Part shown: positions 1 through 11,499 of the stretch, piece after piece
How positions within the stretch are numbered: position 1 is the stretch's first letter
How the letters are laid out: every line of letters begins with the position of its first letter
DNA from: Cacajao melanocephalus
Lineage: Eukaryota > Chordata > Mammalia > Primates > Pitheciidae
DNA length: 64,000 nt
Assembly (NCBI GenBank): GCA_963573385.1
Contig: CAUYLG010047068.1
Span: 1-64,000 of the forward strand
Reading direction: 5' to 3'
Notes under the pieces: model-generated
Database searches by the model: none
Seen by the model: only the letters and a program-made list of their open reading frames with translations
Told to the model about the DNA's origin: nothing
Translations under genes and position numbers: made by a program

Positions 1-405
1 GGAAAATGTGGCACATAAACACCATGGAATACTATGCAGCCATAAAAAATGATGAGTTCGTGTCCTTTGTAGGGACATGGATGCATCTGGAAACCATCAT
101 TCTCAGCAAACTGACGCAAGAACAGAAAATCAAACACTGCATGTTCTCTCTCATAAGCGGGTGTTGAACAATGAGAACACATGGAGACAGGGAGGGGAGC
201 ATCACACACTGGGTTCTGTTGGGGGGATTAGGGAAAGGACAGCAGGGGGTGGGGAGGTTGGGGAGGGATAACATGGGGAGAAATGCCAGATATAGGTGAT
301 GGGGGATGAAGACAGCAAACCACCTTGCAATGTATGTACCTATGCAACAATCTTGCATGATCTGCACATGTACTCTAGAACCTAAAGTACAATTAAAGAA
401 AAAAG
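1..405 (+). mobile_element. L1 LINE 3' end (primate-age L1PA/L1PB type)
   Basis: The segment reads as the last codons of L1 ORF2 followed by the L1 3' UTR and a short A-rich tail near 395-405. The stretch around 26-60 (accatggaatactatgcagc) is the classic L1 ORF2 3' end. The G-rich part of the 3' UTR lies at about 188-270. The element enters from the left edge, so its 5' part is outside the window. It differs from young L1PA at many positions, suggesting an older primate subfamily. It is not capable of movement as seen here. Confidence 0.93.
3..167 (+). pseudogene. L1 ORF2 C-terminal codons
   Basis: Frame 3 is open for 54 codons from the left edge to a TGA at 165-167. The translation carries the usual end of L1 ORF2p (MEYYAAIKNDEF, then EQKIKH, ending SLISGC rather than the more usual SLIGGN). 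Only the extreme C-terminus is present; the endonuclease and reverse transcriptase domains would lie outside the window if they exist. This is a transposon remnant, not a host gene. The 145-aa open frame on the other strand over 32-469 is antisense to it and is not credible. Confidence 0.85.
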
Positions 406-3000
406 CAAAGTGCTCTATTTGTTTGAGTGTAATTACATTTTTCTTCCTACAAAATATGTTTTTTCCCACTTTTTCCCATAAATAATGTTATTTTATTTTC
501 GTATACTTTCTAATCGTATAGTTACATTTTACATATTTTAATTAATGACTGAAGACTTAAAATTTGGACATAGTCTCTAAGAAGAGATGCGTTAAGATAA
601 TTCTAAGCTATATCCAAACTCTTAGACTTCTAAGATGTTTCCAAACTCTTAGAAGTCTAAGAGTTTTCAACTAAACCAAGAATTTCACTCTGAAAATACT
701 ATACGTGGCATTGCAAACTTTTCACACAATGCTGACATATTCCTTTTAGAGATGTCGGTGAATGGTTTACTAACATACACTATGTTAGGGGAAAAGTCAA
801 CAGCTATATTAGTAATACTAAACTCACATAGATGTTCCCTTTCCTATACTACTTTGCTATTTGTAGCACAGAATTAAAACTACATTATCCATAGTAAGGA
901 AAGACAAGTACAATATTTTAAAATAAATAACAACTGAAAAAACTCTGCAAAACTTTTGCTACACAATGATTGAAATTTAATGTCAACATTGTTACTGTTG
1001 ATTAACTTTGAATCCCTAACGAAACTACATGTTGTTTCTGAAATGTTTTTAATGTGCAAAAGTCTACAGGTAAAAATTCATTATTACTTCATCTTAGATT
1101 ACTAGATTTCAAATATACTCTATTTTATGTAGTGATATTTTTCCAAACATGAACTAGATCTCCACCTGCTATTGCAAAATGATGATCTACCGACATTGTA
1201 CTCAGTATCAGTCTATTTTATATTACCATATTTTTAGTTGTATGAGCTTCTATTTTACGTGGCTGATCAAAATTAATGTGGTTCCTCTACCCAATGGCAT
1301 TTATTTTGGTTATAAGATTAGAAATGTAAATTTGCAATAAAAGAAGAAAATAGAAAGCTGGTTTTAATGAATATTTTACACATGACTAATTAACAGAATC
1401 CCCTACAGGAATTTGGAAATAATAAGAAATTGACTGAAGATAAATTAAAGATTAATAAAGGAGTCTCCAAACAACTTTGTTTATGAACATTTAACAGTTG
1501 CTTTCTTAGTTATAAATATTTCACCCTGTTTTGTTATTTAGTATGTATTATTCTTGTAGTGTTCATAATTTTGGAGGTGATTAGACAAAAAGAGAGTAAC
1601 ACACAAAACAAAATGTCTTTAAAATGTTAAAAACCCACCTTGGGAAAACTTGCTAATGTAAATATAATGGCTTAATATTCATGATTTTTGTCTAACGGTA
1701 TATGCAAAACAGATTCTTATATCCATATTAGGATCAAAAGCCCTTAAAAGGAGCAAAAGAAAACTCAGCAGCCTGATTTCCATGAACAATGTAAATGCTG
1801 TTAGAGAAGGCTTCTGAGCAGAAGATAATGCTGGTCTTCGTTAAACATTTTGAAACTTAGTTTAAATGATATAAATTCACTCTTGCAAGTAAATTGGTGA
1901 GACTATCACCCCAAAAGTATACTCTCAAATCATCTTTCTTCAAGTATATTAGGTCTTAATTTATTCAGGTACCTGAATATTTATGGGCAATTTCCCTCAA
2001 TGTTTGCAAACTAAAGGCATGAGTTGAAGAACTTTAGCTGCAATATGTCAAAAAAAATTTTTTTCAGCAACTTCAATTTCTTCCCAAATTTAAAATGGAA
2101 GAACCAAACAGTCTGAATGACATTTATTTTCTGTATTTACCATGTCTAAATAAAAACAACACCAAATGACTTTCAATTGTACGCTGCATACAATAAGTGA
2201 AATACATTTGGTAAATGCACTATATAAGAATAATTTAAAATGTAATTTTCAAATACATAGAAAATATTACTTTTATTCATAAAGATATATGTTTTGAATA
2301 TTTGAATTAATATCTACAAATAATAACAGTTACAAATAATTAGTAAAAGAAGCAGCTCTTAAAGTTACCTTAAGAATATACCATACATTTCTTGTAATAT
2401 TAAAATCTCTTAATATTTAAAACTCAGTAGATGTTTCAGAAATGTTTCATAGGGAAAAAATAAACATAAGAGTGTTCCAATACTGAAAGAATTTCAAAAG
2501 AAAATGAAAGTTAGATTCTCAAAGTTAGATATATCAATATTCTTTAATCTTCTCCCAAATCTGAAATGCTGTAATAAGAAACTTTTAATGTTCTTTAAAT
2601 ACTATATACCTTTTAACAAGAAAGAAATATTTCTCATGTAAACTACGAATTTTAGAACCAAATTTAATTGTACATGTTCTGATACAAACTGTCCTCATTA
2701 CTATTTCAGTTCTACTATCAATCTATCTGCAAGATAAATATTCCACTGTTCTTCAACAGATCCTCTATAGCATAAAAAGAGCACACTATGTATTGGTGAT
2801 AAGAATCAGAATCACTAATGCCTCATGAATTTCTTACTCTAATTTGGGTTTTCTATAGTACAGTGAATTTTTTTCTGAACGATAAAGAAGCAAAAAGACT
2901 TAAGTCAGCATGGCATTGTAATTCAGGTGAGTAGACTGCATTCTATTAGAAGAAAGGAAATGAAAATATTCCAAGAACAGAAAAGAAAAACCAAGAGAAA
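406..3000. other. AT-rich sequence with no recognised gene
   Basis: About 2.6 kb of AT-rich DNA without an open frame longer than 60 codons and without a repeat I can name. It contains the perfect hairpin at 616-666 listed separately. It may contain old decayed L1 or other repeat sequence that needs a profile search to see. Confidence 0.6.
616..666. repeat. Perfect 20-bp inverted repeat with 11-nt loop
   Basis: The left arm 616-635 (aaactcttagacttctaaga) is the exact reverse complement of 647-666, with an 11-base loop at 636-646. The 14 bases at 613-626 also recur as a direct repeat at 640-653. This mixture of direct and inverted copies is typical of a local template-switch event. The arms are not a transposon end I recognise, and the structure is shorter than a normal microRNA precursor. 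Confidence 0.9.
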
Positions 3001-3325
3001 GAGAGAAAGTGATATCAGAGAGGGAAGGGAAGAGGAAGGGACAGGAGCCTTCAATTAACAGTAGTTAGATGTTATGTGTTACATGCAAAGCACATTGGAA
3101 ATGAATTCTCTAAGACTACATAATAATTATTTGGTTATTCTTTCCTATCTTTTAGTCAGAGCAGAATGCAGCATTAGGGGACATTGTGCTTTCCCTGGTT
3201 ATCATCTCCTCTACCTCCACCCTACTCCTCCTCCTCTCCTTCCTCCTCATTCTTTTTCTTTCATTCTCTCTCCTTCCTTCTCTTTTCTCTCCATTATTCT
3301 CTTTTTCTATTCTCTTGCATATTCG
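3000..3325. repeat. Purine-rich then pyrimidine-rich low-complexity DNA
   Basis: About 2994-3045 is GA-rich (gagaaagagagaaag and similar). About 3200-3320 is a CT-rich stretch made of degenerate CTC/TTC units. The short open frames here encode low-complexity translations and are not genes. Confidence 0.75.
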
Positions 3326-3330
3326 TTGAA

Positions 3331-3924
3331 TCCTGAGAAATATAATTTGCAAATAAAACTCTAGAAAAATTTGTATTTTTGGAGCTAGCAAGTGATAATT
3401 GTAGACTCTGTATTCTTAATAATATTGCCATTATAAATTATTCTCAGCCTTTTAACAAATGCAAAGACATTTTATTGTATTTTTGCTTTTGTCATTTGCA
3501 AGAAAAAAATCTGCTTTTTCTAACTATCAGCAAAATATGAATAAAATTTTGATCACCACCAAGTAAAATTTATCTTCAAGAATCTAAATGGCTGCAATGA
3601 GCCATTTGATACCAAACTTGAGTTGAGATATTCATTCTGATTTTTAAAAGTGAAGACATAATAATATCCTTACCTACTAACTTACCTACCTGATAGCTAT
3701 ACTTTCAGGTGTTCTTATTTCATTATTTAGGGGACATTTTCAATATTGAAATAAACTTCTTAGTATTCATTAATAGGTACACAATGTAATCTAAAGTAAA
3801 AAACTCAAATCTCTGCAACTGCAACTTTAGTTTTGATTTCTATCATTTCCGTCTTATTCAATCCTTGGTAATTCTTACAGTTAAGTGGGTAAGTGAGTGG
3901 AGAACACAAAGTTACAATGATTTA
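3331..3924. other. AT-rich sequence, nothing recognised
   Basis: About 600 bp of AT-rich DNA between the CT-rich tract and the Alu. I see no exon, RNA gene or named repeat in it. Confidence 0.55.
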
Positions 3925-4239
3925 CCTGGTCTTTTTTTTTTTTTTTTTTTTTGAGATGGAGTCTCACTCTGTCACCAGGCCGGAGTGCAGTGGCCGGATC
4001 TAGACTCACTGCAATGTCTACTTCCTGGGTTCAAGCGATTCCCCTGCCTCAGCCTCCCAAGTAGCTGAGACTATAGGCACACACCACCACATCCAGCTAA
4101 TTTTTTGTATTTTAGTAGAGATGGGGTTTCACCATGTTGGCTAGAATGGTGTTGATCTCCTGACCCGTGATCCGCCTGCCTTGGCCTCCCAAAGTGCTGG
4201 GGCTTGCAGGCCTGAGCCACCGCACCTGGCCCTGGTCTT
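3925..4239 (-). mobile_element. Alu SINE (AluSc-like) with target-site duplication
   Basis: A full-length Alu on the minus strand: poly-T at 3932-3952, then gagatggagtctcactctgt, ending in ccgcacctggcc near 4230. The flanks carry a 9-bp direct duplication, cctggtctt, at 3925-3933 and 4231-4239. The pairing of gttcaagcgattc with gatctcctgac and cgtgatccgcc points to an AluSc-like member. Confidence 0.95.
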
Positions 4240-5035
4240 CCAAGCAGACAACAAACAAGCAAATATACATATGCAATTAAAATCAAATTTATTTTAAGAC
4301 ATAAAGGTAACTCTGATTCTGCACTGACCCAAGGTCTATTGAATACTTTGTAGCTGTAAACTCTTCAACCTTTTATGTCTTCCAGGGAATCAGTATAACA
4401 GTGGGCAAGTTGTTTCATTCTGGGTATTTAAATGACACTCTATTGTCCTGAAAAAATTAATGAATCTATTCAGTTGCTCATCTATTAGGTCCCCTAGTAA
4501 AATAAATAGTGGTCTAAACACAAGCTTAGGAGTCAGGCAACTTGGAATGTAATTTTAACACCTTTTAAAGCTAATTTTGGTATTCTGAGTAATGCAGCAA
4601 AGTGATATTTTTCAGTTCCTCAGTTCTCTCACTGGGAAAGAAACTGCTGGATAACTTAAAATAAAATATGTCAATAATTATTACTTAATAATGGGAATAT
4701 AATAATAATTGCATCCATTTTTTATGATTTTTCTTCAAAGAAACCACCAGAGAATTCCCTGTGAACCAATGGAAATTACTCTGTCTTTATTATGTTGAAA
4801 TTTTCTTTCCAAGTGATGAGAATCAGTAAATGGCATTGGGTGCTCGATACAAGCCTCGGGCAAACTGAAAAACAGTCAAACAACTAACAGATTTCCTTTG
4901 CATTCAAAAATATGAAAGGTTAGAGAATTCAAAATTAACCATTTCCTAGACAGCCTACTCTCAGAAAGGATGAAATTTAATGTTAGGTGTTAGAAACCCA
5001 GAAACTTTCTCATTCTACCTAATGTGAATATATTC
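4240..5035. other. Sequence with nothing recognised
   Basis: About 800 bp of AT-rich DNA between the Alu and the L1 fragment. I see no gene or named repeat. Confidence 0.5.
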
Positions 5036-5774
5036 TAAAAGTGCTACTAACATCCCCAGTTATACTTGTTTAACATAGCATCTTTCTGAAAGTACTTGAA
5101 CAATAAGCAACATTTGAGAAAGCCACCACACAAATTCTATCCACAGTGAAGGAACTCATACATAGTCTTGGCCCTCTGAAAGCAACCAGAAATGAAGCCA
5201 CACAATCATATACAACATACACCACAGACATACCCTCAAGGGAAAAAAGAATGAAAAATTTAACAGTCTTGTACAAATCATAACAAATTCAAAAAAAGAA
5301 GCAACAGCTTTTTCACATAAGAAGGAATCAGTGCAAGATCTCTGGCTGTGTTTCAATATCTTCAAAGGATCACAATAACTCTCTAGCAATAGATTCTAAC
5401 CAGAATGAAAATTCTAAAATAATAGACAAAGAATTCAAAATATGGGTTGCCAGGAAACTCAATGAGAAAGAAGAGAAAGTTGAAAACCAACACACCAAAA
5501 CTAGAAAAATGATTCAGGATATGAGAGATGAGATGGCTACATACCTAACATAACTCTGGAAATTAAAAATTCACTGAAAGAATTGCAAAACACAATAGAA
5601 AGTTTTAAAAATAGACTAGAACAATTAGAAGAAAAAAATTCAGAGCTTGAAAATTGGTCTTTTAAATTAACTCAGTCAGACAAAAAAAAGTTTTTTGTAA
5701 GAACAAAGCCTTTGAGAAATTTGGGATTATGTGAAGCAACCAAATCTATGACTTATAGGCATTCCTGAGGGATA

Positions 5775-5812
<38 letters not shown>

Positions 5813-6768
5813 ACATATTTGAGAGAATAATTTTGGATTTTTTTTTAACCTGGCTACAGAGGTAAAAATCCAGATACAGGAAATTTAGAGAACATCTGCT
5901 AGATACTACATAAGATGAACATCACCAAAGCATATTCATAGTCATCAAGCTACCCAAGGTCAATGTTAAGGAAAAGATCTTAAAGACAGCTAGAGAAGGT
6001 CAAATCTCCTGTAAAGGAAATTCTATCAGACTAACAGCAGACTTCTCAGCAGAAACTTTACAAGCCAGTGTATATGCTGCTAAACTGAGCTTTGTAAATG
6101 AAGAAACAGCCTTTCTCAGACAAGCTAGAGGATAGATGCTAGAAAAGTTTGTCCACTAGATTGAACCTACAAAAGATGCTCAAAGGAGTTCTAAATATGA
6201 AAACAAAAGAATAATTCTTGCTACCATAAAAGAATATGTAAGTACAAATTTACAGATCCTATAAAGCAATTAAATAAGTTATACTACAAAGTAACTATCT
6301 AAAAACATGATGACACAAACAAAACCTTACCTATAACATATAAATATTAATTTTGAGCATACATGACCTAAATTCTCTACTTAAAAGGTATGGATTGGCA
6401 AATTGGATTTAGAAAATGAGACTGAACCATCTGCTTCCTTTAGGAGATGCACTTAACATGTACTGACAGCCAGAGGTTCAAAGTAAAGGAGTGGAGAAGG
6501 ATACATCATACAAACGAAAAACAAAAAAGTGCAGAGGTTGCAATTCTTGTAATAGATAAAACAGACTATAAATTCACAACAATAGACAAAACAAAATGTG
6601 CACACACAGAGACACACATACCCACACAGAGAAGGGTGTTATATAAAGGGTTCACTTCAACAAGAAGATTAAACAAATCTAACTATACATTGTATACCTA
6701 TCCAACACTGGAACAGCTAGATTTATAAAACAAATACTACTAGACCTAAGAACTTCAATTAACCCAAT
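5036..6768 (+). mobile_element. L1 LINE 5' half (L1PB/L1MA age): 5' UTR end, ORF1, start of ORF2
   Basis: The sequence follows L1 from the end of the 5' UTR (tagcatctttctgaaagtac at 5076) through ORF1 to the endonuclease part of ORF2. A coiled-coil-like ORF1 piece is open at 5583-5768. The ORF1 3' part includes the recognisable agactaacagcagacttctc near 6028. The ORF2 start is readable at 6447-6728 (MHLTCTDSQRFKVKEW, then AILVIDKTDYKFT). Frames are broken by indels and by a 30-base A-run at 5778-5807. The copy stops in the endonuclease region, so the reverse transcriptase part is missing, which is not the usual 5' truncation pattern. Confidence 0.85.
5778..5807 (+). repeat. 30-base poly-A run inside L1 ORF1
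   Basis: Thirty consecutive A bases sit within the ORF1 part of the L1. L1 sequence continues in register on both sides, so this is an internal A-run expansion rather than an element tail. It is a likely length-variable site. Confidence 0.85.
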
Positions 6769-6779
6769 ATTCCTTTACT

Positions 6780-6965
6780 ATGAAAATATTTATAAAGCAT
6801 ATGCTATGCACCAGAGAGTTTTCTAGATTCTAGAGGTTCAGAAACACAGAAGAGAGATAGGGCTTCTTATCTTCTAGAGCTCACCTTTTAGTAAGACGAC
6901 ATTAAATACATAGATATATAAACAATAAAATAATTAACAAGGTAAGGGCTGTAAAGAAATACAAC
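6780..6965 (-). mobile_element. L2 LINE 3' end
   Basis: The stretch resembles the reverse complement of the L2 3' end: tatttataaagcatatgctatgcacc, then a decayed form of the 'tgttctaggcgctggggatacag' segment near 6820, then 'agagctcaccttttagtaag' near 6878. Divergence is high, as expected for L2. Confidence 0.6.
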
Positions 6966-9900
6966 AAAAGATACGTATGAAAATTTGACAAATGCTGCTA
7001 CATGCCTATTCATTATCCATTCTTTATTGCTACTAGAATATCACTGTTGATGTGGCAAAAATTATATTTTTAAGTGTTTCTTGTGAAATATGATGCAGTT
7101 CTGAATAATAAAATGTGGGAAGACTTGAAATTTCTGGGACCGTTTCATTCCCTTCACAGGTATATCCCCTTCTTTGCTGTTTACTTCCTCCTGGATGGAA
7201 TGTGGAAGTGATGTCTGATGCTGGGTAGTCACACTGTGATTATGTGAAAAAGACAGGACAAAGGCCTTGAATTAACTTTACCAATTGCCTGCACACATCT
7301 TAGGTATAAGAAAAATAAAGTTATAACTCATTTAAGCTACTCTTTCATGAACATTTCAGACAAATAGGAATCCTACTTTCTACAAAAAATGATGGTAGAT
7401 GGCTAATATACTGGATAGTTAATAAAGGCTTTACTGGTACTTGAACATGACAAGAAGTGATCATAACCATAAAAAGTTACTATATGGAACAAAGCATTTT
7501 AGACAGACAGAAGTCCTAATATGAGACCATGCATCAGCCATGTGCTTGACCAATGTGGCCAAATTGTCATGAATTATGGAGAAATTACCTGTGACTATAA
7601 ATAGGTGGATAGAAGACACTGTAGTAAGTGTATCACTGGAGACTGGATTTTTGAAGGAGGTGGGTAAAGCAATAATATGGAGAGGGATAATAAATGAGAA
7701 AAATAATGGTTATTTTCTTTGGAGAAATACTGCTTAGTGTGGGTAACAAGACCACAGACCAGACGAACTTAGCATGCAGAACAACTTAGTTTGCTAGCCT
7801 TTACCACCTGCATATATAATACCTGTAACCAATTACTCTATTACTAATGAATTGGTAATGTCTTTCTTTTAATGTGAGTAGGCAGAAGGTATTTGACATA
7901 TTCTCTTTCTTCAAATACAGAGTCAAATATATTATTCTCTATTTGAAAGTGGCCTGTATACCAGAAATTTTATTTTCCAAAGGACATTATATTTATACTC
8001 ATTTTTGAATACAAACAAATCTAATATCTACAATCTGAAAATTAGATACCTGAAATTTTAAAAAAAACATTAAAATCTAAATGAAAATGAAAAATACACA
8101 CATAAGTGAAACTCTGTTGATATTGCTTTGTTAATGATTGATGTAATATTATATTTAAGCTATTACACATTATACTCATGTGACTATACTCTTATTGAAC
8201 TGAGTCTGTATTCTTTAGATTCAAAGAAACATAAATCCAGAGAAAAATGAACATTGCATACTGGAAACAATACAAATTTCATGTTAAGAAATTCTATATC
8301 TGCTGATGTGGAAGAAATAGCATGCTACTGCTGAGATATTTCATGAATTTCCACAGTTAGTGTGATCTTAATGAAATTTTGGAGCAATAAAACAAAATAT
8401 AATCATCGATGATATGTACATTCTAAAACAGCAAATCATTGTATATTTTCCATTAACATTTGCAAAACTTCCAACTTTGTTGAATACCAAGTCTTATAAT
8501 TATTCCTTTGCCATAATTATTAGTTGATGTTTAAGTTAAAATAAATGTTCTTGCAAATTTAAATGTTACGTTAATGTTTTACTTTTAATATTAAAAGCTA
8601 CTCTTTTTCCATTTCCTGAAGTAAAGCTTTACCACGTGATTTATACCGTTTATCAAGTGATTTATAAATGCAATTTGTTTTTAAATAAAAGTACAGTGGT
8701 ACAATGATAGAAATTCTTACAACTCAAAGCTTTTAATTAAAACCTAAAATATGTATGTCACTGTTAAATAAATTAAAATTTCCAGAGCCTTAATAAGAAA
8801 AACTATTTGTTAAGGGGTCCTGAAGCAATTGTGCTTTTGAAGATAAGGGCTGAAACAACTTCATTCTGGCATTTGTTTTTACTCTACTTAGCATTTAAGT
8901 CCTGCGTTCACGGAAATTTTCTCTATTCTTTGTGTGGGAAAGCACCATGGGTATATCTACCTGGAAGGGAGGACCTTTTGCAAAACCGAGGAAACTAAAA
9001 AGGAGTCAAATAAAAATGTGGAGAGTTGCCCCCAAAACCCTCCAAAAATATGATTTTATTTTTTTAAATCATAAGAGATTTATCTTTGGGGGATGTCTAC
9101 ACTAAACAGTAGTGTAAGAGGAACGATTTTGTATGGACCCATCAGGGGTGTAGTATAACCAGCAGTATTAATAGGGGTTTTATACTGCAATAACTTGCAA
9201 GGAGTGGATGAACAGCTGGGGAACAAACAGTTTGATTCACAGATGCTTCCATGTTGGTAGAAGGCCTGTGGTGAAATTCATGGATGTTTTACAAGTAACA
9301 AATCCATTGCCATTCCAGCTGTGCATCCTCAAGCTGCAGCTAATAGTAAAGGATTCTTATGTCAAATTCCCCCAGAACTAAAACAAAATTGCTTGTATAA
9401 CACACAGCCCTGAATAATAACTGGTTAATAATTCTTCATCTGCCAATATTTAAAGCCAATGTTTTTATTTAACATCACAGTGAACGGGCAAAGTATATGA
9501 GATGCAAACAAGAACCCTTCATTACACTTACATGTCTGCCTTACCTTCCTTATTTACCAGGTTTGGTTCTGAATATTTACATATGCATAGATCCCCACTA
9601 ATCTTGAGACTCATCCCTTGGCAATTTGTTAAGGCTTAGGGTCTCTGTATAGATTTTCTTCACTGAATAAAGCTGTGTGGAAATGTGGACTATGCCAGTT
9701 AAGTGAGTCCAGCAAGACATAACCAAGCAGTACGAAAGCCATTATAATGTTAAGGATCTGGTGGTAATTCTGAATTATTCATTAACCTTCACCCTTTTAT
9801 CCAGCTGATGTGTGGTGCTGTCTGCATGTTACTTTTATTGCAAACTGGAAAACTGTTCTAAAATACAAGTTTTGCTTTTGAAAAAAAAATTCCTTTCTCC

Positions 9901-10734
9901 ATATATATGCTAAATTAAAAAATGCTTAGTGCATAATATAAAATTTAAAGGTATTTCATTTTTATTTATCATTAAGAAATTTTGGATGATTTATTCCATA
10001 TAAAGCCATAAACAGGGAGGCATTGGGGATTTGGGCAGTTTGAGTAGAGTCAGTGACTTGTAAAGCAAAAGTCATCTGCAAAACTACTGCTAATTTTAAA
10101 AGCCTTGTAAACCCTGCTAATGTTTGTGTTCATTCTCATAAACAATATCAAAATGTGACAAAATCATATAAGTGATGATAGTTTTTAAAGGTCATGAATA
10201 ATTTTAAGATCATATTCTATTGTTTTCTACAATTGAACTACAGAAAATTTATTTCTTTTTGAAACATTTATTACTTTAGCTTTACTCATGTACTCACAGG
10301 TACATTAATCAGTGGATGCTATTACTTTTATCCAGAAAGGCAATTTAATCATTTAAGGGTGACTTATTTTACTTGGGGTTAATTTGTAGGCAGCTCTAGA
10401 GCTCTGGGGCTTTAATAAGTTAGTGAAGGCAACAAAATGAAAATTAACAGATTTTGCCCTGTATGGCTACATTACATGGCAGAAATTGTACAAAGTAGAA
10501 ATAAAACACCACTGCAAACCCTAAGATTGACTTGGCTTGAGGAGTGTCATTGTGCTTTGGGTGTCATTGTCACCACTGGAGGCTATTTTTATGTAAACAG
10601 ATTACAGGAAGTCTGTAAATCCAAAACAGATGAGTAAAATAATCTTCCTGGAAGCAATTGTTTATGATTAGCTACGTCTAGAAAATAATGATGCACTCTC
10701 ATTTTAAAATGCAAGTGCTTTGCAGACTTCAAAT
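6966..10734. other. Long stretch without gene; possible old LTR-like repeat at about 7100-7385
   Basis: Mostly AT-rich sequence with no open frame longer than 66 codons. The part at about 7100-7385 (cttcctcctggatggaatgtggaagtgatg, then aataaagttataactcatttaagctac) recalls the 3' end of a common MaLR-like or similar repeat, but I cannot place it firmly. The rest shows no gene, RNA or named repeat. Confidence 0.4.
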
Positions 10735-10790
10735 TATGTGTGTGTGCACATGCATATATATATGTATATATACACATACATATGCACACA
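10735..10790. repeat. 56-nt perfect alternating pyrimidine-purine tract
   Basis: From tatgtgtgtgtgcaca to acatatgcacaca every base alternates pyrimidine and purine without a break. The tract is mixed TG, CA and TA units and nearly self-complementary, so it could form Z-DNA or a cruciform. Confidence 0.9.
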
Positions 10791-10794
10791 AAAC

Positions 10795-10925
10795 TTTGTA
10801 TCTCATTTCCACTCTGTGAAGTAAATGGTTCACTTTCCATTATTTCCATTTTACAGTTGAGGATATTGTGGTCCAGAAGAGTTAAATGGCTATTAAGTGG
10901 TGAGGTTAGTTAGCTCTAGCCAAAT
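10795..10925 (-). mobile_element. MIR SINE fragment
   Basis: The phrase ttccattttacagttgaggatattgtgg near 10845 matches the reverse complement of the MIR core (cattttacagatgaggaaactga). Flanking similarity is weak. Confidence 0.6.
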
Positions 10926-11184
10926 CACAGATGGACCCACTAGAGTTAGTTGTACCTTCTCAGGCATAGAAATAGGAAGCCTAACATAGAGGTCATTGAA
11001 ATTATTCAAACTATTATAGAAGTAATGAGACCTTGAGCAAAGACTGTACTACTGTACTGCAGAAGACAAAATAATAGGGAAGGGTTAAAAAGGACAAGCT
11101 TTGGTGGCTGACTGGGCAAGAGTGGGATTAAAAATGAAAACGACTCAGAATTTTAAGTCATTGACACTGATAATAAGAATGTAC

Positions 11185-11400
11185 AATTTTTTAAAGTTAA
11201 CTTTTACTTTGAGATGAATTCAGACTTACAAAAGAGTCGTAAAAATAGTATAGAGTATCCATATTCTCTTTACCTAGGTTGCACTAATTAACATCTTACA
11301 TAACTATAGTGCAATTATCAAGACGAAGAAATCTATACTGTTATAATACTATTAACTGAACTATAAATTTCACTCAGAAATGTAGATGAGATAATCAATT
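11185..11400 (-). mobile_element. L1M LINE 3' end fragment
   Basis: This reads as the reverse complement of an L1M 3' terminus: tttgagatgaattcagacttac near 11210, then acatcttacataactatagtgcaatt near 11291. The same terminal sequence in the sense direction is present at 14020-14215. Confidence 0.65.
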
Positions 11401-11499
11401 GCATTTATTTGAATAAGTAGCTTCCCATCTCCCATTTTATTTTTGCTCTCATTATAAAACACCAATGCTTACTAGACTCTAGACATGAGACATCAGTCT

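Noticed and set aside
32..469. 145-codon minus-strand open frame
   Set aside because: It is antisense to an L1 3' end and has no recognisable domain.
616..666. Possible microRNA precursor
   Set aside because: The whole stem-loop is only 51 nt, and the flanks do not extend the pairing, so it is too short for standard Drosha processing.
8629..8640. Single CACGTG E-box
   Set aside because: An isolated 6-bp motif is expected by chance in a window of this size.
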